A stretch of DNA of 64,000 nt from Desulfonatronum thiodismutans (lineage in GTDB: Bacteria > Desulfobacterota > Desulfovibrionia > Desulfovibrionales > Desulfonatronaceae), in NCBI RefSeq assembly GCF_000717475.1, contig NZ_JPIK01000011.1, forward strand, positions 107,199 through 171,198, in the 5' to 3' direction. The notes under the pieces are model-generated. The model was not told the origin of the DNA and ran no database searches. It worked only from the letters and a program-made list of their open reading frames with translations. Of the stretch, positions 27,477 through 37,781 are shown one piece after another. Position 1 is the stretch's first letter. Every line of letters starts with the position of its first letter. Position numbers and translations under genes: made by a program.

Positions 27477-30400
27477 TCACTCCGCCCCCCGGATCAGATC
27501 CAGCATCTCCTCCACGGACAGTTTGATTCCGCTGTCCGTACCCTCCAGCAGACTTGTGGCCAGATCGCGTTTGTGGCGGTGCAGGTCGAGGATTTTCTCT
27601 TCAATGGTTCCTTTGGTCACCAGACGGTAGATGGTCACCGGGCGCTGCTGACCGATGCGGTGGGCGCGGTCCGAGGCCTGGTCCTCCACGGCCGGGTTCC
27701 ACCAGGGGTCCAGGTGGATCACGTAGTCCGCGGCTGTCAGGTTCAGGCCGAAACCTCCGGCCTTGAGGCTGATCAAGAACAGATCGCCTTCTCCGGCCTG
27801 AAACGCGGTCACCGCCTGCTGACGCTTCTTGATGGGCGTGGAGCCGTCCAGGTACTGGTAGCGGACCTTGCGCTGATCCAGGTAGTCGCGCACCAGGTGC
27901 AGATGGTCCACGAACTGGCTGAAGACCAGGGCCTGATGCTTGTTTTCCAGCAAATCCTCCAGGATTTCGCCGAACGCCTGCAGCTTGGCGCTGCCCGGCC
28001 CGGACTTTGGCCCGGCGCCGGGCATGACCAGTTCCGGATGGCAGCAGGCCCGGCGCAAGCGCATGATCTCAGCCAGGATTTTGATCCGTTGTTGTCCGGG
28101 TTGATCGTCATCGGGCTCGGCCATCTTTTCCAGGGCTCTGCGCCGCAGGGCGTCATAGACGGCCGCCTCCTCCGGGCTGAGTTCCACGGAAAGCACCACT
28201 TCGGTCCGAGAGGGCAGCTCGGCCAGGACTTCGCTTTTCAGGCGGCGGAGAATGAACGGACGAATCAGGCTCTTGAGTCGCCGTTTGGCTTCGGCGTCCC
28301 GGTTCTGCTCAATGGGTACGGCGAAGTTCCGGTTAAAGCGTTCCAGGGAGCCCAGCAGGCCGGGGTTGATGAAATTGAACAGGTTCCAGAGTTCGCCCAG
28401 GTTGTTTTCAATAGGCGTGCCCGTGGTGATCACCTTGAAGTCCGCCGGTAAAGTCATGGCCGCTCGGGAACGCTTGGCGACCACGTTCTTGATGGCCTGG
28501 GCCTCGTCCGCGACGAGCGTGGTCCATCGGATCTTGGCCAGCAGTTCGGATTCCGTTTGCAGCAGGCCGTAGCTGCAAACGATCAGATCAAAAGGCCCGG
28601 CCTGCTCCACCATCCGTTCCCGTTCGCCGGGCCCGAACCGCACCGGCCGCAGGCTCGGGGCGAACCGGGCCACCTCCTCCATCCAGTTGATGCAGACAGA
28701 AGTCGGAGCCAAGACCAGCGTCGGCCCTTGCTTGGCCCGGGTCAAAATCAAGGCCAGGGCCTGGACGGTCTTGCCCAGCCCCATGTCGTCGGCCAGACAG
28801 GCCCCGGCCCCCCAATGAGCCAGACGGACCAGCCACTGAAATCCTTCCACCTGATATTCACGCAGTTCAGCCCGCAGAGTTGACGGAACCTCTGGCCGCA
28901 GTTCCGCGGCCTCCCGGACACGACGCAGCAAATCCTTCCATGCTTTCGGCGAGGTGACCCGCATTCCGTCCAGCACTTCATCCAAAACCGGCGCGGCCAG
29001 GGGATGCACCTTGCCGCCGTCGCCGTAGGCGCGCAGAGCGTCCAGGCGCTTGCGCAAGTCACGGGTCAGGCACAAAAAATCTCCCTCCTCCAGGCGGACG
29101 AAACGGCCCGGGCTGTTCTCCAGCAGGGACAACAGCCGGGACATTTCCATCACCGTACCGTCGTCCAGATCCAGCCCGCCATTCATGGCGAACCAGTCCT
29201 GCTTTCGGGACAGCCCGATCTTGAACCGATTCAAGCCGCTCTCAGCGGCGATACGCACCTGTTTTCCCTCCGGCCACTCCAGGACGACGGCGTCCCCCAT
29301 CTCCTGAAGGCTGAGCAGAGTTTCCAGGGCGCTTTCCGGATCTTCCAGCCGCCAGGACCAGTTCGCGTCCGTGTCCAGACCCAGGGGTGGGCAGTGCTCC
29401 AGCAGGGCCTGCACCGCCTCCCGCTCGGTCTTGTCGTCCCTGGTAGCGCAGACCTGACGACCTTCCACTTCGGTGAACAAAGTCTTGCCGCCCTCTCCGG
29501 GCCGGACCAGCAAGGGGCCATCAGGAACGGGCCGAAAAAACAGGTCGATCAACAGCCCATCGCCAACCGGGCGCAGACGCAGTACCGGACGGGAATCCGC
29601 CGGGACGCTTTCAGCCTGGCCCAGACCGCTGATGGTGGAATGCACGGTGAGCAGCGGAGCGACTTCCGCGATGCTCTCCAGAACCTGCTCCTTGGCCGCC
29701 GCCGGCGCCTTCACGCCTTTTTCTCCGAGAATCGTGGCTATCTTGGCGTGTTGACCGTCAAAGCGGACCACCCGAAGCCGATGTCGACCTTCCCGATGAA
29801 TCGCCACCGTGCCGTTTTCCGGCAACGGCGGTTCGACGCGCACCCGCAGCCCGTCTTGTTCGTCCAAAACCTGCAAGGACGGCTCGGCCTGGACCATCTC
29901 CACCGGTCGTTCCGGATCATCCTCAAGAAAAATCAGCGGATGCCCCACCGCGGCCAGGAGGGCCTGGTCACCGACCAGGGAGTATTCGGTCTTGTTGTAG
30001 TATCCGTAGTAGGTGGAATAGGTGTCCTCGGAAATGGCCAGGCACAGACGGCGGTCATGCTCGGTGAGATAGGAATAGCTCTCCGGGGAGTGGCGCAGCT
30101 TCTTCAGGGCCACAGGACGGCCGGCGGTCCACGTCCCATTGGCCTTGAGCTTCTGTTCCCGCGGCTCCAGCCCGAACTGTTTTCCGGCTTGATACAAACG
30201 CCATGTCAGACGTTGTTCCCCCACCACCGCCCCCCTGGCCCCGCCGCCGGACGTGGAGGCGGAGCCCAGATTCTTCAGGGCTTCCAGGGCCAACTCCCAT
30301 TCTTCCTTGGGCTTGAACAGAAACGTCAATGTTTTCCAGGAAACCACTCCCTCCGAGCCTGGAAAGACGGACAGCAACTTCCCGCTCTTGGTCGCTTCCA

Positions 30401-31658
30401 GAATCCGTCGCGTCTCTTCGGCATACCACCGGTACCCGACATGCTCGGCATGCACCCCCAGTTCGGCCAACTGCCCCAGAACCGCCGGTTTCGGCTTTTC
30501 CCCGGTCCAGAGTTGCGCAAGACAGCCAAAGAGCAACGTATGCGTCCCCGCGGGAGACGAACTGAACAGGGACTGCTTGAACTGCTCCGGTTTCTGCTCC
30601 CCAAGCAGGACCGAGGCGAATTTCGCCAGCAGAAAGAAAACGAACCGATATACATCCTTGTGCGTTTCCTTCTCAATGAGCGAGGCCTGATGCCTGACCA
30701 GCCGCAGATCCTCAGGCCGTCCTCGTCGCAGCAGGGCCAGGTTTTGAAACACCCCCGGCATGCCGGGGATGCGGACATTGCGTTTCCTGGTGCCCTTCTT
30801 CACGGCGACCAATGCGTCATCGAACACCTTGCCTGCCTCATCATACTCCCCAAGAAGAAACAGAAGCCATCCGAAAAGGGCCAGGCCCGCGGCGCTTTGA
30901 TCGTCTCGCAGCAGTTCCCGGGCCTGGTCCGTCTCTCCTCGGGCCAGGTACTGGGCGGCCAGAACATGGCGCGGTCCGGCGTGCTTCCCGGCCATGGCCG
31001 GAAACCAGCGTCGGGCCAACTCCCAGACGTCACGGGTGTCGATCAGAAAGGCCTGGCCGTTGCTCAAGTAGGTTCCAACGGCCTGAAACTTGATCACATC
31101 CGGCAAACGCTCCAGCCATTCCATATTCAACGGAACAAGGCACATCCCGACAAGATCGTCGATCCTGTTCGACTGTGCCAATGACCAGGGATCCTGAGCG
31201 GCCCCGATCAGTTTCAGTACCTCCTTTTCGTCCCGGACAAACAAGGCGTTGCGCAGCCCGATCCATTCCCTGGATACGTCCATGTCGTAGACGGTATAGC
31301 TCGGTGTCCGGACGACTCGTTCCACGGCCCTCAGAACCTCGGAATAGCGCCCTTCCATATCCAGCACCCGCAAAGGCTCCAGGCGCAGTTCCATCTTCAA
31401 TTGAAGGCGTCCCTGTTTGACGGACAAGAGCTTGAGCCGGGCCATTTTTTCCCGCCATTCCTTGCCCACCATCCCGGCAAGCGTTCGCCCGCGGGCATCC
31501 TTCCAATCCAGCTTTTGCAAGATACTTTTCAAATCAGTTTGAGTCACATGCCGCGAACACATGGCCATGACTTGAAAAATCCGCTGTTCATCAGGTGTCA
31601 ATTTTTGAAAAGTTTTGGATAGCTTTGAGTTTTCCGTGAGGATTTCTGGTTGGTTCAT
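27477..31658 (-). CDS. Very large SNF2-family DNA helicase/translocase
   Basis: A 1393-residue protein. The last about 480 residues are a SNF2 ATPase: GACLADDMGLGKTVQAL (Walker A near residue 958), VLAPTSVCINWMEEV, the DEAQ box VADEAQAIKN, TGTPIENNLGELW, FSQFVDHLH, LDGSTPIKKRQ, FLISLKAGGFGLNLTAADYV and DRAHRIGQ. About 900 residues precede it: a helical, repeat-like region (to about residue 450) and then a beta-rich region that resembles the N-terminal SWIM-less part of bacterial SNF2 proteins, without a zinc finger I can see. It probably moves on double-stranded DNA to remodel protein-DNA complexes. No methylase, nuclease or defence partner is adjacent. Start ATG 31658. Confidence 0.9.
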   Translation of the reverse strand: MNQPEILTENSKLSKTFQKLTPDEQRIFQVMAMCSRHVTQTDLKSILQKLDWKDARGRTLAGMVGKEWREKMARLKLLSVKQGRLQLKMELRLEPLRVLDMEGRYSEVLRAVERVVRTPSYTVYDMDVSREWIGLRNALFVRDEKEVLKLIGAAQDPWSLAQSNRIDDLVGMCLVPLNMEWLERLPDVIKFQAVGTYLSNGQAFLIDTRDVWELARRWFPAMAGKHAGPRHVLAAQYLARGETDQARELLRDDQSAAGLALFGWLLFLLGEYDEAGKVFDDALVAVKKGTRKRNVRIPGMPGVFQNLALLRRGRPEDLRLVRHQASLIEKETHKDVYRFVFFLLAKFASVLLGEQKPEQFKQSLFSSSPAGTHTLLFGCLAQLWTGEKPKPAVLGQLAELGVHAEHVGYRWYAEETRRILEATKSGKLLSVFPGSEGVVSWKTLTFLFKPKEEWELALEALKNLGSASTSGGGARGAVVGEQRLTWRLYQAGKQFGLEPREQKLKANGTWTAGRPVALKKLRHSPESYSYLTEHDRRLCLAISEDTYSTYYGYYNKTEYSLVGDQALLAAVGHPLIFLEDDPERPVEMVQAEPSLQVLDEQDGLRVRVEPPLPENGTVAIHREGRHRLRVVRFDGQHAKIATILGEKGVKAPAAAKEQVLESIAEVAPLLTVHSTISGLGQAESVPADSRPVLRLRPVGDGLLIDLFFRPVPDGPLLVRPGEGGKTLFTEVEGRQVCATRDDKTEREAVQALLEHCPPLGLDTDANWSWRLEDPESALETLLSLQEMGDAVVLEWPEGKQVRIAAESGLNRFKIGLSRKQDWFAMNGGLDLDDGTVMEMSRLLSLLENSPGRFVRLEEGDFLCLTRDLRKRLDALRAYGDGGKVHPLAAPVLDEVLDGMRVTSPKAWKDLLRRVREAAELRPEVPSTLRAELREYQVEGFQWLVRLAHWGAGACLADDMGLGKTVQALALILTRAKQGPTLVLAPTSVCINWMEEVARFAPSLRPVRFGPGERERMVEQAGPFDLIVCSYGLLQTESELLAKIRWTTLVADEAQAIKNVVAKRSRAAMTLPADFKVITTGTPIENNLGELWNLFNFINPGLLGSLERFNRNFAVPIEQNRDAEAKRRLKSLIRPFILRRLKSEVLAELPSRTEVVLSVELSPEEAAVYDALRRRALEKMAEPDDDQPGQQRIKILAEIMRLRRACCHPELVMPGAGPKSGPGSAKLQAFGEILEDLLENKHQALVFSQFVDHLHLVRDYLDQRKVRYQYLDGSTPIKKRQQAVTAFQAGEGDLFLISLKAGGFGLNLTAADYVIHLDPWWNPAVEDQASDRAHRIGQQRPVTIYRLVTKGTIEEKILDLHRHKRDLATSLLEGTDSGIKLSVEEMLDLIRGAE

Positions 31659-32115
31659 TGATGTGATTCCACGTAGAGGGTTTGACTCGTGTTGCTCTCG
31701 GACGGTCTTTCATCGCATGGACGGACGCGCTGTACCGCCAGGAGTGAGATGATATTTTGCAGCCTGCTGCTGGGCTTGTGTGGCAGTGTGTATTCGATCA
31801 GGCCGCCCTCCAGCAAGGACCCGACGACCCGATTCAATGCCCCGGTTACGGACATTCGGCCAAGGGCCGCGGCAAGTGCGTCTTGCTCAGTTGATGCATA
31901 AGACGCTCCTGAATCCGCCCCGACTCACTCTGCCCTTACTGGCGAGAATTTGGACTGTCCAGGGCTTCTTGTTCTGATCCGGCCTGTTGTGTAATGAATT
32001 CACGAAACGGTTTCTGGTTGGCTCACTTTCGCTCCGTACTTGACGAAAAAGAAAGACGGGAACCAGACCGTCACCGAATGACCCGCCCCCATGAGGGCGC
32101 AACAGGAACAATCAT
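31659..32115. other. Intergenic stretch upstream of SNF2 and hybrid kinase genes
   Basis: A divergent 457-base gap. Its left part holds a decayed protein fragment (see 31745-31895). The right part has no gene, no clear promoter motif and several short frames without ribosome sites. The hybrid kinase start at 32116 is preceded by AGGAA. Confidence 0.5.
31745..31895 (-). pseudogene. Remnant of a winged-helix C-terminus (Fic/AlbA/RecG-like family)
   Basis: On the minus strand this translates to a stretch ending in GGLIEYTLPHKPSSRLQN, preceded by QDALAAALGRMSV. The motif GLIEYT-P-KP-SRLQ is the typical end of winged-helix regions found at the C-terminus of Fic-domain and AlbA_2/RecG-like regulators. 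The upstream helix is shortened and no catalytic domain is present, so it is a fragment. The nearest ATG (31855) has no ribosome site. Assignment rests on one motif. Confidence 0.4.
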
Positions 32116-35100
32116 ATGGGCTTCACCATCCCGGACAAAATTTCCTTACGCTGGCTGCTGATTCCGCCCACGATGCTCTTGATCCTGGGCACGTCCGTCA
32201 TCGTGGCCTGGCTTGCGCTCCTGGACGGACGCACCGCCGTGAACACGGTGGCCCGGCAGCTGCGCGGCGAAATCCTGCAACGGGTCGAAGGCCAACTCCG
32301 GGAGTATCTGCAGGTTCCCCACCAGGTGAATGCGGTCAACGCCCAGGCCCTGGAGGCCGGAATTCTTCGCCTGGACGAACCTCGCAGCGTGCAGCGATAT
32401 TTCTATTCCGTGCTCAAGGCTCACCCTTCCCTCGCCTACTCCTTCATCGGCACGCCGGACGGCGATTTTTACGGGGCCAGGCGATTGCGCGACGGTACGC
32501 TCCAGATCGTTCGCGCCGGGGCGGTCACCGGCGGAGATTCGCACAACTTCGCGACCAACACCCAGGGCGACGCCCTGGAGCTGCAGCAGGTCTATCCCAG
32601 CTTCGATCCCCGGACCCGTCCCTGGTATCAGGCCGGAGTCGCCGCGACGGGCCCGGTTTGGACGCCCATTTATCGCCACTTCGTGATCCACGACCTGGCT
32701 CTGACGGCTTCCCGGCCTCATTACGACGCATCCGGAGAACTTCTGGGCGTCTTTGCCGTGGACTACGTGCTGGATCAGATTCATGATTTCCTGGGAGGCA
32801 TTACGGTCAGCGAGCACGGCCTCGTGTTCGTGATGGAACGTTCCGGCAACCTGGTGGCCGTATCCACGGAACCCTCCAGCACCCTGATCCGCGAAGTCGA
32901 CGGCGCCTTTACCCTGGTCCGGGCGGAGCAATTCCATGAACCGACGGTTCGCGGGGCGGTCCACCGCCTGGCCGCCCTGCCGGGAGGCATCGACAACCTT
33001 GACGCCGAACAGTTCCTGACCTTTTCCCTGGACGGACAACCTTACTACCTGCAAGCCGCTCCGTTCCAGGGTGGCTCCGGGCTGGACTGGGTCATGGCGG
33101 TGGTGGCTCCGGAAGCGGACTTCATGGGCCTGGTCCATGCCAATACCGGCCAAACCCTGGTGATCATCATCGCGGCCTTGGGGTTGGCCGCGATTTTGGG
33201 CGTGGCGCTGGCCTCGCGCATCCTCGCGCCCATTGAAGCGATCAGCAAGGATGCGGACAAGCTGGCCGCCGGAGAATGGCGCATACCGCCCTACGCATCG
33301 CGCATCACGGAGCTGAACCGCCTGAGCCAGGCTTTTCACGGCATGGGCCGTCAGCTCCAAACGCTCTTCACCAAACTGAACGAGCAAAACAAGCTCATCT
33401 CGAAGCAGAATCGAAGCCTGGAAGACCAAGTCTCCAAGCGGACGGCTGATCTGCGGGACGCGCACAACCGCCTGCGGGCCTTTTTCGAGAACATCCCCGG
33501 CAACATCAACATCATCGACAAGGATTTCCGAATCATCGGCCTGAGTCGCGGCATGATGGAGTCTTTCGGCATTTCCGACCAGCAGGCCGTCCGCGGCCGT
33601 CTTTGCCACGAAGTCCTGTATAAGAGGGAAAACGTCTGCGACCATTGCATTCTCACGGTCAGCATCGCTGAAAAAAGGCCCTTGACCCGCTTCACCACCC
33701 CCGAGGAAGAAGCCTCCCTCGGCAAGTCCTATAAAATCTACGCCGCCCCGATTTTCGACGAAGAAAACAACGTGATCGGGGGGATGGAATACCAGGCGGA
33801 CATCAGTGATCTGCGCACCCTGGAACGGGAACTGGTCGCGGCCAAAGAAGCGGCGGAATCGGCCAACAGGGCCAAGAGCGAATTCCTGGCCAACATGAGT
33901 CATGAAATCCGCACGCCCATGAACGGCGTCATCGGCATGACCGGACTATTGCTGGACACCGGCCTTGACCTGGAGCAACGACACCTGGCCGAGACCATTC
34001 AGAGCAGCGCGGACACTCTGTTGACCTTGATCAACGACATCCTGGACTTTTCCAAGATCGAGGCCGGCAAGCTGACCATGGAGAGCCTGGACTTCAACCT
34101 CCGGCATCTCCTGGACGACTTCGCGGCCGCCATGGCCGGCCAAGCCCACGGCAAGGGACTGGAATTGATCTGTCACATGGAGCCCGAGGTTCCTGAACTG
34201 CTCAACGGCGACCCGGGCAGGCTGCGCCAGGTTTTGACCAATCTTGTCGGCAACGCCGTCAAATTCACGGAAGCGGGCGAAGTGGTCGTTCTGGCCGAAT
34301 GCCTTGAGGAGACCGAAGACGAGGTCTTGGTCCGCTTTTCCATTCGGGACACGGGCATCGGCATCTCCGCCGACGCCATTCCGAACCTGTTCACCAAGTT
34401 CTCTCAAATCGACGCCTCCACCACCCGCAGGTTCGGCGGCACCGGCCTGGGGCTGGCCATCTCCAGGCAACTGGCCGAAATGATGGCTGGAGAAATCGGG
34501 ATTAAAAGCACGCTGGGACAAGGGTCGGAATTCTGGTTCACGGCCAGATTCCGCCGACAACGGCCTGGACAAGACGGACCACGATTAGAGGAGACGCCCT
34601 TGTCCGACGCGCATGTCCTTATTGTGGACGACAACGCCACCAATCGGGAGATCCTGACCAAGCAGCTCTCATCCTGGAAGGTACGCTCCATCGCCGTGCC
34701 GAACGGAGCCTCCGCCTTGACGGTCCTGGACAGCGCCGCAACCTCCAACGATCCTTTCACCATGGCGATTTTGGACATGCAAATGCCGAACATGGACGGA
34801 ACCCAACTCGCCACGATCATCAAGGCCGATTCGCGATTCAAAAATCTGCCCCTGGTCATGCTCACTTCCGTGGGCCGCCCGGGTGATGCCCGGCTGTTCA
34901 CTGAACGGGGATTCGCCGCGTACCTGAACAAACCCGTCCGCCAAGGGGAATTGTACGAAACCCTGGTCACGGTGCTCAACACCCCGGACGCGGGGAAAGG
35001 ACCGATCATTACCCGCCATTCCGCACGCGAACGGTTTCGGAATCAGGTTTCGCCGCCCCGCCTGATGGGACATGTCTTGGTGGCCGAGGACAACCCGGTC

Positions 35101-36012
35101 AATCAGCGGGTCACCCTGGGCATTCTTGGTAAAATGGGTTTGAAGGCGCGGATAGTGAACAACGGCGTCGAAGCCCTGGAAGCTCTCCGTCACACGGCCT
35201 TTGACGCGGTGCTCATGGATGTGATGATGCCGGAAATGGACGGACTGGAGGCGACGAGAAGGATTAGAAGTCAGGAGTCAGAATACAGGAGTCAGGAGCC
35301 GGAAGACAGAAGTCGGACGTCGGACGGAGATCGGGTTTCCGTCGAACATCGGACTTCCGAGCTTCTGGCTTCAGGCTTCATCCCTCAGCCTTCTCGGCGT
35401 ACGCCGATCATCGCCATGACCGCCAGGGCCATGCCCGAGGATCGCGAAAAGTGCCTGCAAGCGGGAATGGACGACTACGTACCCAAACCCGTAGCGCCGT
35501 TGGAACTGGGCAGGGTTTTGGCCAAATGGCTGCCCGAGGCCCAGCCGGAAGAAAATGGTCGCGAACACGACGACATGGATCGAACCACACCGTCTCTAAC
35601 TGATGACCGCCAGGCTCAATCCGTCATCGTGCCGCCGGCCGAGGTCGACAAAACCGAGCCCCCGCTATTTATCAGGGAGGAATTGCTCCAAAGGTGCATG
35701 GGCGATTCCGAGTTGGCGGAGGATGTCTTGCGCACCCTCCTGGAAAGCGCTCCCAAGCGGGTCGCGACGCTCCAAGAGTCACTCGAACGAAACGATATCC
35801 AGGCCACGACCCTGGAGGCCCACTCCCTGAAAGGCATGGCCATGAACTCCGCATGTCCGGCTCTGGCCGACGTCGCCGCACGGATGGAACAGGCCGGCCG
35901 CCAAGGCGACCTGAAGCAAATTCAGGGTCAGTTTACGGATTTGGAACATCAGGTCGATCTTCTGCTGGATCTGCTGGGCGCGGAAAAAAGAAGTTCACAT
36001 TTCCACGCATGA
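32116..36012 (+). CDS. Hybrid sensor histidine kinase (Cache-HAMP-PAS-HisKA-HATPase-REC-REC-HPt)
   Basis: A 1298-residue membrane phosphorelay kinase. A first membrane helix ([20 protein letters not shown]) and a second ([20 protein letters not shown], near 350) bracket a periplasmic dCache sensor. A HAMP-like linker, a coiled coil and a PAS domain follow, the last with Cys residues ([16 protein letters not shown]). HisKA has [12 protein letters not shown] (His near 594) and HATPase has DTGIGISAD and [10 protein letters not shown]. Two receivers ([16 protein letters not shown]) and an HPt domain ([13 protein letters not shown], His near 1236) complete the relay. The second receiver is interrupted by a 44-residue repeat-encoded insertion (35264-35398). 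Confidence 0.93.
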   Translation: MGFTIPDKISLRWLLIPPTMLLILGTSVIVAWLALLDGRTAVNTVARQLRGEILQRVEGQLREYLQVPHQVNAVNAQALEAGILRLDEPRSVQRYFYSVLKAHPSLAYSFIGTPDGDFYGARRLRDGTLQIVRAGAVTGGDSHNFATNTQGDALELQQVYPSFDPRTRPWYQAGVAATGPVWTPIYRHFVIHDLALTASRPHYDASGELLGVFAVDYVLDQIHDFLGGITVSEHGLVFVMERSGNLVAVSTEPSSTLIREVDGAFTLVRAEQFHEPTVRGAVHRLAALPGGIDNLDAEQFLTFSLDGQPYYLQAAPFQGGSGLDWVMAVVAPEADFMGLVHANTGQTLVIIIAALGLAAILGVALASRILAPIEAISKDADKLAAGEWRIPPYASRITELNRLSQAFHGMGRQLQTLFTKLNEQNKLISKQNRSLEDQVSKRTADLRDAHNRLRAFFENIPGNINIIDKDFRIIGLSRGMMESFGISDQQAVRGRLCHEVLYKRENVCDHCILTVSIAEKRPLTRFTTPEEEASLGKSYKIYAAPIFDEENNVIGGMEYQADISDLRTLERELVAAKEAAESANRAKSEFLANMSHEIRTPMNGVIGMTGLLLDTGLDLEQRHLAETIQSSADTLLTLINDILDFSKIEAGKLTMESLDFNLRHLLDDFAAAMAGQAHGKGLELICHMEPEVPELLNGDPGRLRQVLTNLVGNAVKFTEAGEVVVLAECLEETEDEVLVRFSIRDTGIGISADAIPNLFTKFSQIDASTTRRFGGTGLGLAISRQLAEMMAGEIGIKSTLGQGSEFWFTARFRRQRPGQDGPRLEETPLSDAHVLIVDDNATNREILTKQLSSWKVRSIAVPNGASALTVLDSAATSNDPFTMAILDMQMPNMDGTQLATIIKADSRFKNLPLVMLTSVGRPGDARLFTERGFAAYLNKPVRQGELYETLVTVLNTPDAGKGPIITRHSARERFRNQVSPPRLMGHVLVAEDNPVNQRVTLGILGKMGLKARIVNNGVEALEALRHTAFDAVLMDVMMPEMDGLEATRRIRSQESEYRSQEPEDRSRTSDGDRVSVEHRTSELLASGFIPQPSRRTPIIAMTARAMPEDREKCLQAGMDDYVPKPVAPLELGRVLAKWLPEAQPEENGREHDDMDRTTPSLTDDRQAQSVIVPPAEVDKTEPPLFIREELLQRCMGDSELAEDVLRTLLESAPKRVATLQESLERNDIQATTLEAHSLKGMAMNSACPALADVAARMEQAGRQGDLKQIQGQFTDLEHQVDLLLDLLGAEKRSSHFHA
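35264..35398 (+). repeat. In-frame palindromic repeat inserted in the second receiver domain
   Basis: The DNA encodes about 44 Ser/Arg/Glu-rich residues between the receiver's phospho-site strand ([18 protein letters not shown]) and its next conserved strand ([11 protein letters not shown]), where family members have 5-8 residues. The DNA has tandem AGGAGTCAG-like units on the left and a partial inverted copy on the right: 35267-35283 against 35363-35379 match at 13 of 17 positions. It resembles intergenic palindromic repeats that happen to keep the frame open. Confidence 0.75.
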
Positions 36013-36036
36013 ACAACGACGTGGGAATGTGAACTT
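35984..36036. terminator. Bidirectional terminator between convergent kinase and cyclase genes
   Basis: AAGTTCACATTTCCACG (35991-36007) pairs with its complement at 36020-36036 with one wobble. On the minus strand the stem is followed by CTTTTTTCC, which suits the cyclase gene ending at 36087. On the plus strand a short T-run follows. The kinase stop codon (36010-36012) lies inside the loop. Confidence 0.85.
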
Positions 36037-36086
36037 TTACAGCAACTCGGCAATTGGGCGTTTTTCAGCGAACACGATCCGTCTAC

Positions 36087-37571
36087 TCAGGCATATTGAC
36101 GGCACTCCTCCTCACCCTCCTCCTCACCAGCCAGACATACCATGTTCCGTCCACCAGCCTTGGCTCGGTAGAGGGCTGCGTCGGCTTCGGCGAAGAGGTC
36201 GACGCTTTGACCGAAGAGGCCCGTTTCCAGGGAGGCGATGCCGATGCTGGCGGTAACCTTGAAGAACTTCCCCTTAAAGTTGAAGCGACGTTTGGCAATG
36301 GCCTCGCGGATACGTTCGGCCAGGACCCAGGCCTGCTCTTCAGTGGTATGGGAAAGCAGGAGCACGAACTCCTCGCCCCCGTACCTTGCCGCGAGATCGG
36401 AGCTACGCAGCATTTCCTGCAACATGCGTCCGACATCCCGCAGGACCAAGTCCCCGGCCTGGTGGCCGAAGGTGTCGTTGATCCGCTTGAAGTGGTCCAG
36501 GTCCATGACCATTAATGATAGCGGGTTGCGATAGCGTTGGTGGCGTTTGAGCTCCTGGACCATTCGTTCGTCAAAAAAATGACGATTAGGCAGACGGGTC
36601 AGGGCGTCCCGGTCAGCCCTGGTACGCATTTCTCGGTACATCAGCGCGTTACGCAGGGCCAGAGCCAGATGGTTCACGGCAGCCAGAATGGTTTGCAGGC
36701 GATCCCGGCCCAGTCGGGCAATTTTTTCCGATACGATGCTGACGCATCCAAAGCTCTTGCCGCCGAATCGCAAGGGCAACACGAGGAGATTTTTACTGTT
36801 GATCTCCTTTAGCTCCTCCCCGCCGTCCAGCTTGGACATGAAGTTGACGTGGTAGCTTCCGATGAGCTCGTCGGCGTGTTTGGCCGCGTTTTCCAACAGA
36901 AAACCGATCATTATATCCTGAATGTCCTTCCCAGAGTACTCATGAATGAAGAGTTCCGCCTCCAGCTGCTGCTCCGAGCCCGCCTGCCAGAATATCGCGT
37001 CCACGCCCTTGACCGGGAGCAAAATCTGAAGGTCCTGGTGGGCTTGATGCAGAATTTCCACGGGGTCCAGGGAAAAGCTGGCGTTAGTGAGAATTTTGTT
37101 GAAGAATTGCAACAAGTCCGCCTGTCGTGACAAAATCTCTCGCTCCAGGCAGATTTCCCGAGCCATGTGATACAGGTCCTTGTACAAGCCTTGAGATTCC
37201 TGGAGTTCTTTCGCCAGCCCCTTGACCCGCTCCGGCTCGAAAGGATAGCGCAAAACAGCCGCGAAACCGGCGTCCACGACTCGTTCCAGATCGGCCTGAG
37301 CCACGTCGGAATCCAAGACCAACACACGAGGGGGGGCGTCATCCTCCTGAAATTCCCCGCGTTGCAGAGCCGAAATCCGCCCGTTGATCCCTTTCCAAGA
37401 GATCAAGGCCATGAGGCGTTGATTTTGGTTGGCGTGCCTGGCCGTCCCTGTTGACTGATACCTTTCCAAGGAATAATCCGGCCCGAGAATCGCCTGGATG
37501 TCCTCTTCCTGTCTCGGGCTCAGCCCGATGGAAAGGATGCTGAATTGGCTCTGAGACTCGCTCATTCGCAT
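36087..37571 (-). CDS. Diguanylate cyclase (GAF-GGDEF) with N-terminal receiver-like region
   Basis: A 494-residue protein. The N-terminal about 130 residues resemble a degenerate receiver fold (PRVLVLDSDVAQADLERVVDAGFAAVLRYPF) without the full set of acidic residues. A helical linker and a GAF-like domain (about 170-320) follow. The GGDEF domain has DALTRLPNRHFF, DLDHFKRINDTFGH and the active-site YGGEEF, with the product-inhibition motif RSSD five residues before it. It therefore should make cyclic di-GMP and be feedback-inhibited. A Glu-rich tail ends the protein. AGGAG precedes ATG 37571. It faces the hybrid kinase across a shared terminator. Confidence 0.92.
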   Translation of the reverse strand: MRMSESQSQFSILSIGLSPRQEEDIQAILGPDYSLERYQSTGTARHANQNQRLMALISWKGINGRISALQRGEFQEDDAPPRVLVLDSDVAQADLERVVDAGFAAVLRYPFEPERVKGLAKELQESQGLYKDLYHMAREICLEREILSRQADLLQFFNKILTNASFSLDPVEILHQAHQDLQILLPVKGVDAIFWQAGSEQQLEAELFIHEYSGKDIQDIMIGFLLENAAKHADELIGSYHVNFMSKLDGGEELKEINSKNLLVLPLRFGGKSFGCVSIVSEKIARLGRDRLQTILAAVNHLALALRNALMYREMRTRADRDALTRLPNRHFFDERMVQELKRHQRYRNPLSLMVMDLDHFKRINDTFGHQAGDLVLRDVGRMLQEMLRSSDLAARYGGEEFVLLLSHTTEEQAWVLAERIREAIAKRRFNFKGKFFKVTASIGIASLETGLFGQSVDLFAEADAALYRAKAGGRNMVCLAGEEEGEEECRQYA

Positions 37572-37693
37572 TTTGATTTACTCCTGGTTGAGAAACTTGA
37601 TGTTCCTGCCTGGGACCAATGCAAATGCAAAGCCAAAACTGATACATCCCGAATTCAAGAAATCGCCTTTCTAATCTGTCGTCACCCCCCCCC

Positions 37694-37747
37694 AAAAAAA
37701 GCAAGAACGAAAACGGGCCGCGAAACATGAACTTCGCGGCCCGTTTT
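37694..37747 (-). terminator. Terminator of the nif operon
   Basis: A perfect 15-bp stem, AAAACGGGCCGCGAA (37710-37724) with its complement (37733-37747), lies 34 bases after the nifB stop on the minus strand. It is followed on that strand by a T-rich tract ending in seven T. Confidence 0.92.
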
Positions 37748-37781
37748 GAAGATGGTCCGAGTTAATAGGGGGGGGTCGGGG

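Noticed and set aside
29004..31184. A 726-codon open frame on the plus strand opposite the SNF2 gene.
   Set aside because: It is the antisense shadow of a well-supported ATPase gene and has Gln/His/Gly-rich, low-information composition with no motifs.
32146..33903. A 585-codon open frame on the minus strand opposite the hybrid kinase.
   Set aside because: Antisense shadow of a gene with clear HisKA and receiver motifs; composition is typical of such shadows in GC-rich DNA.
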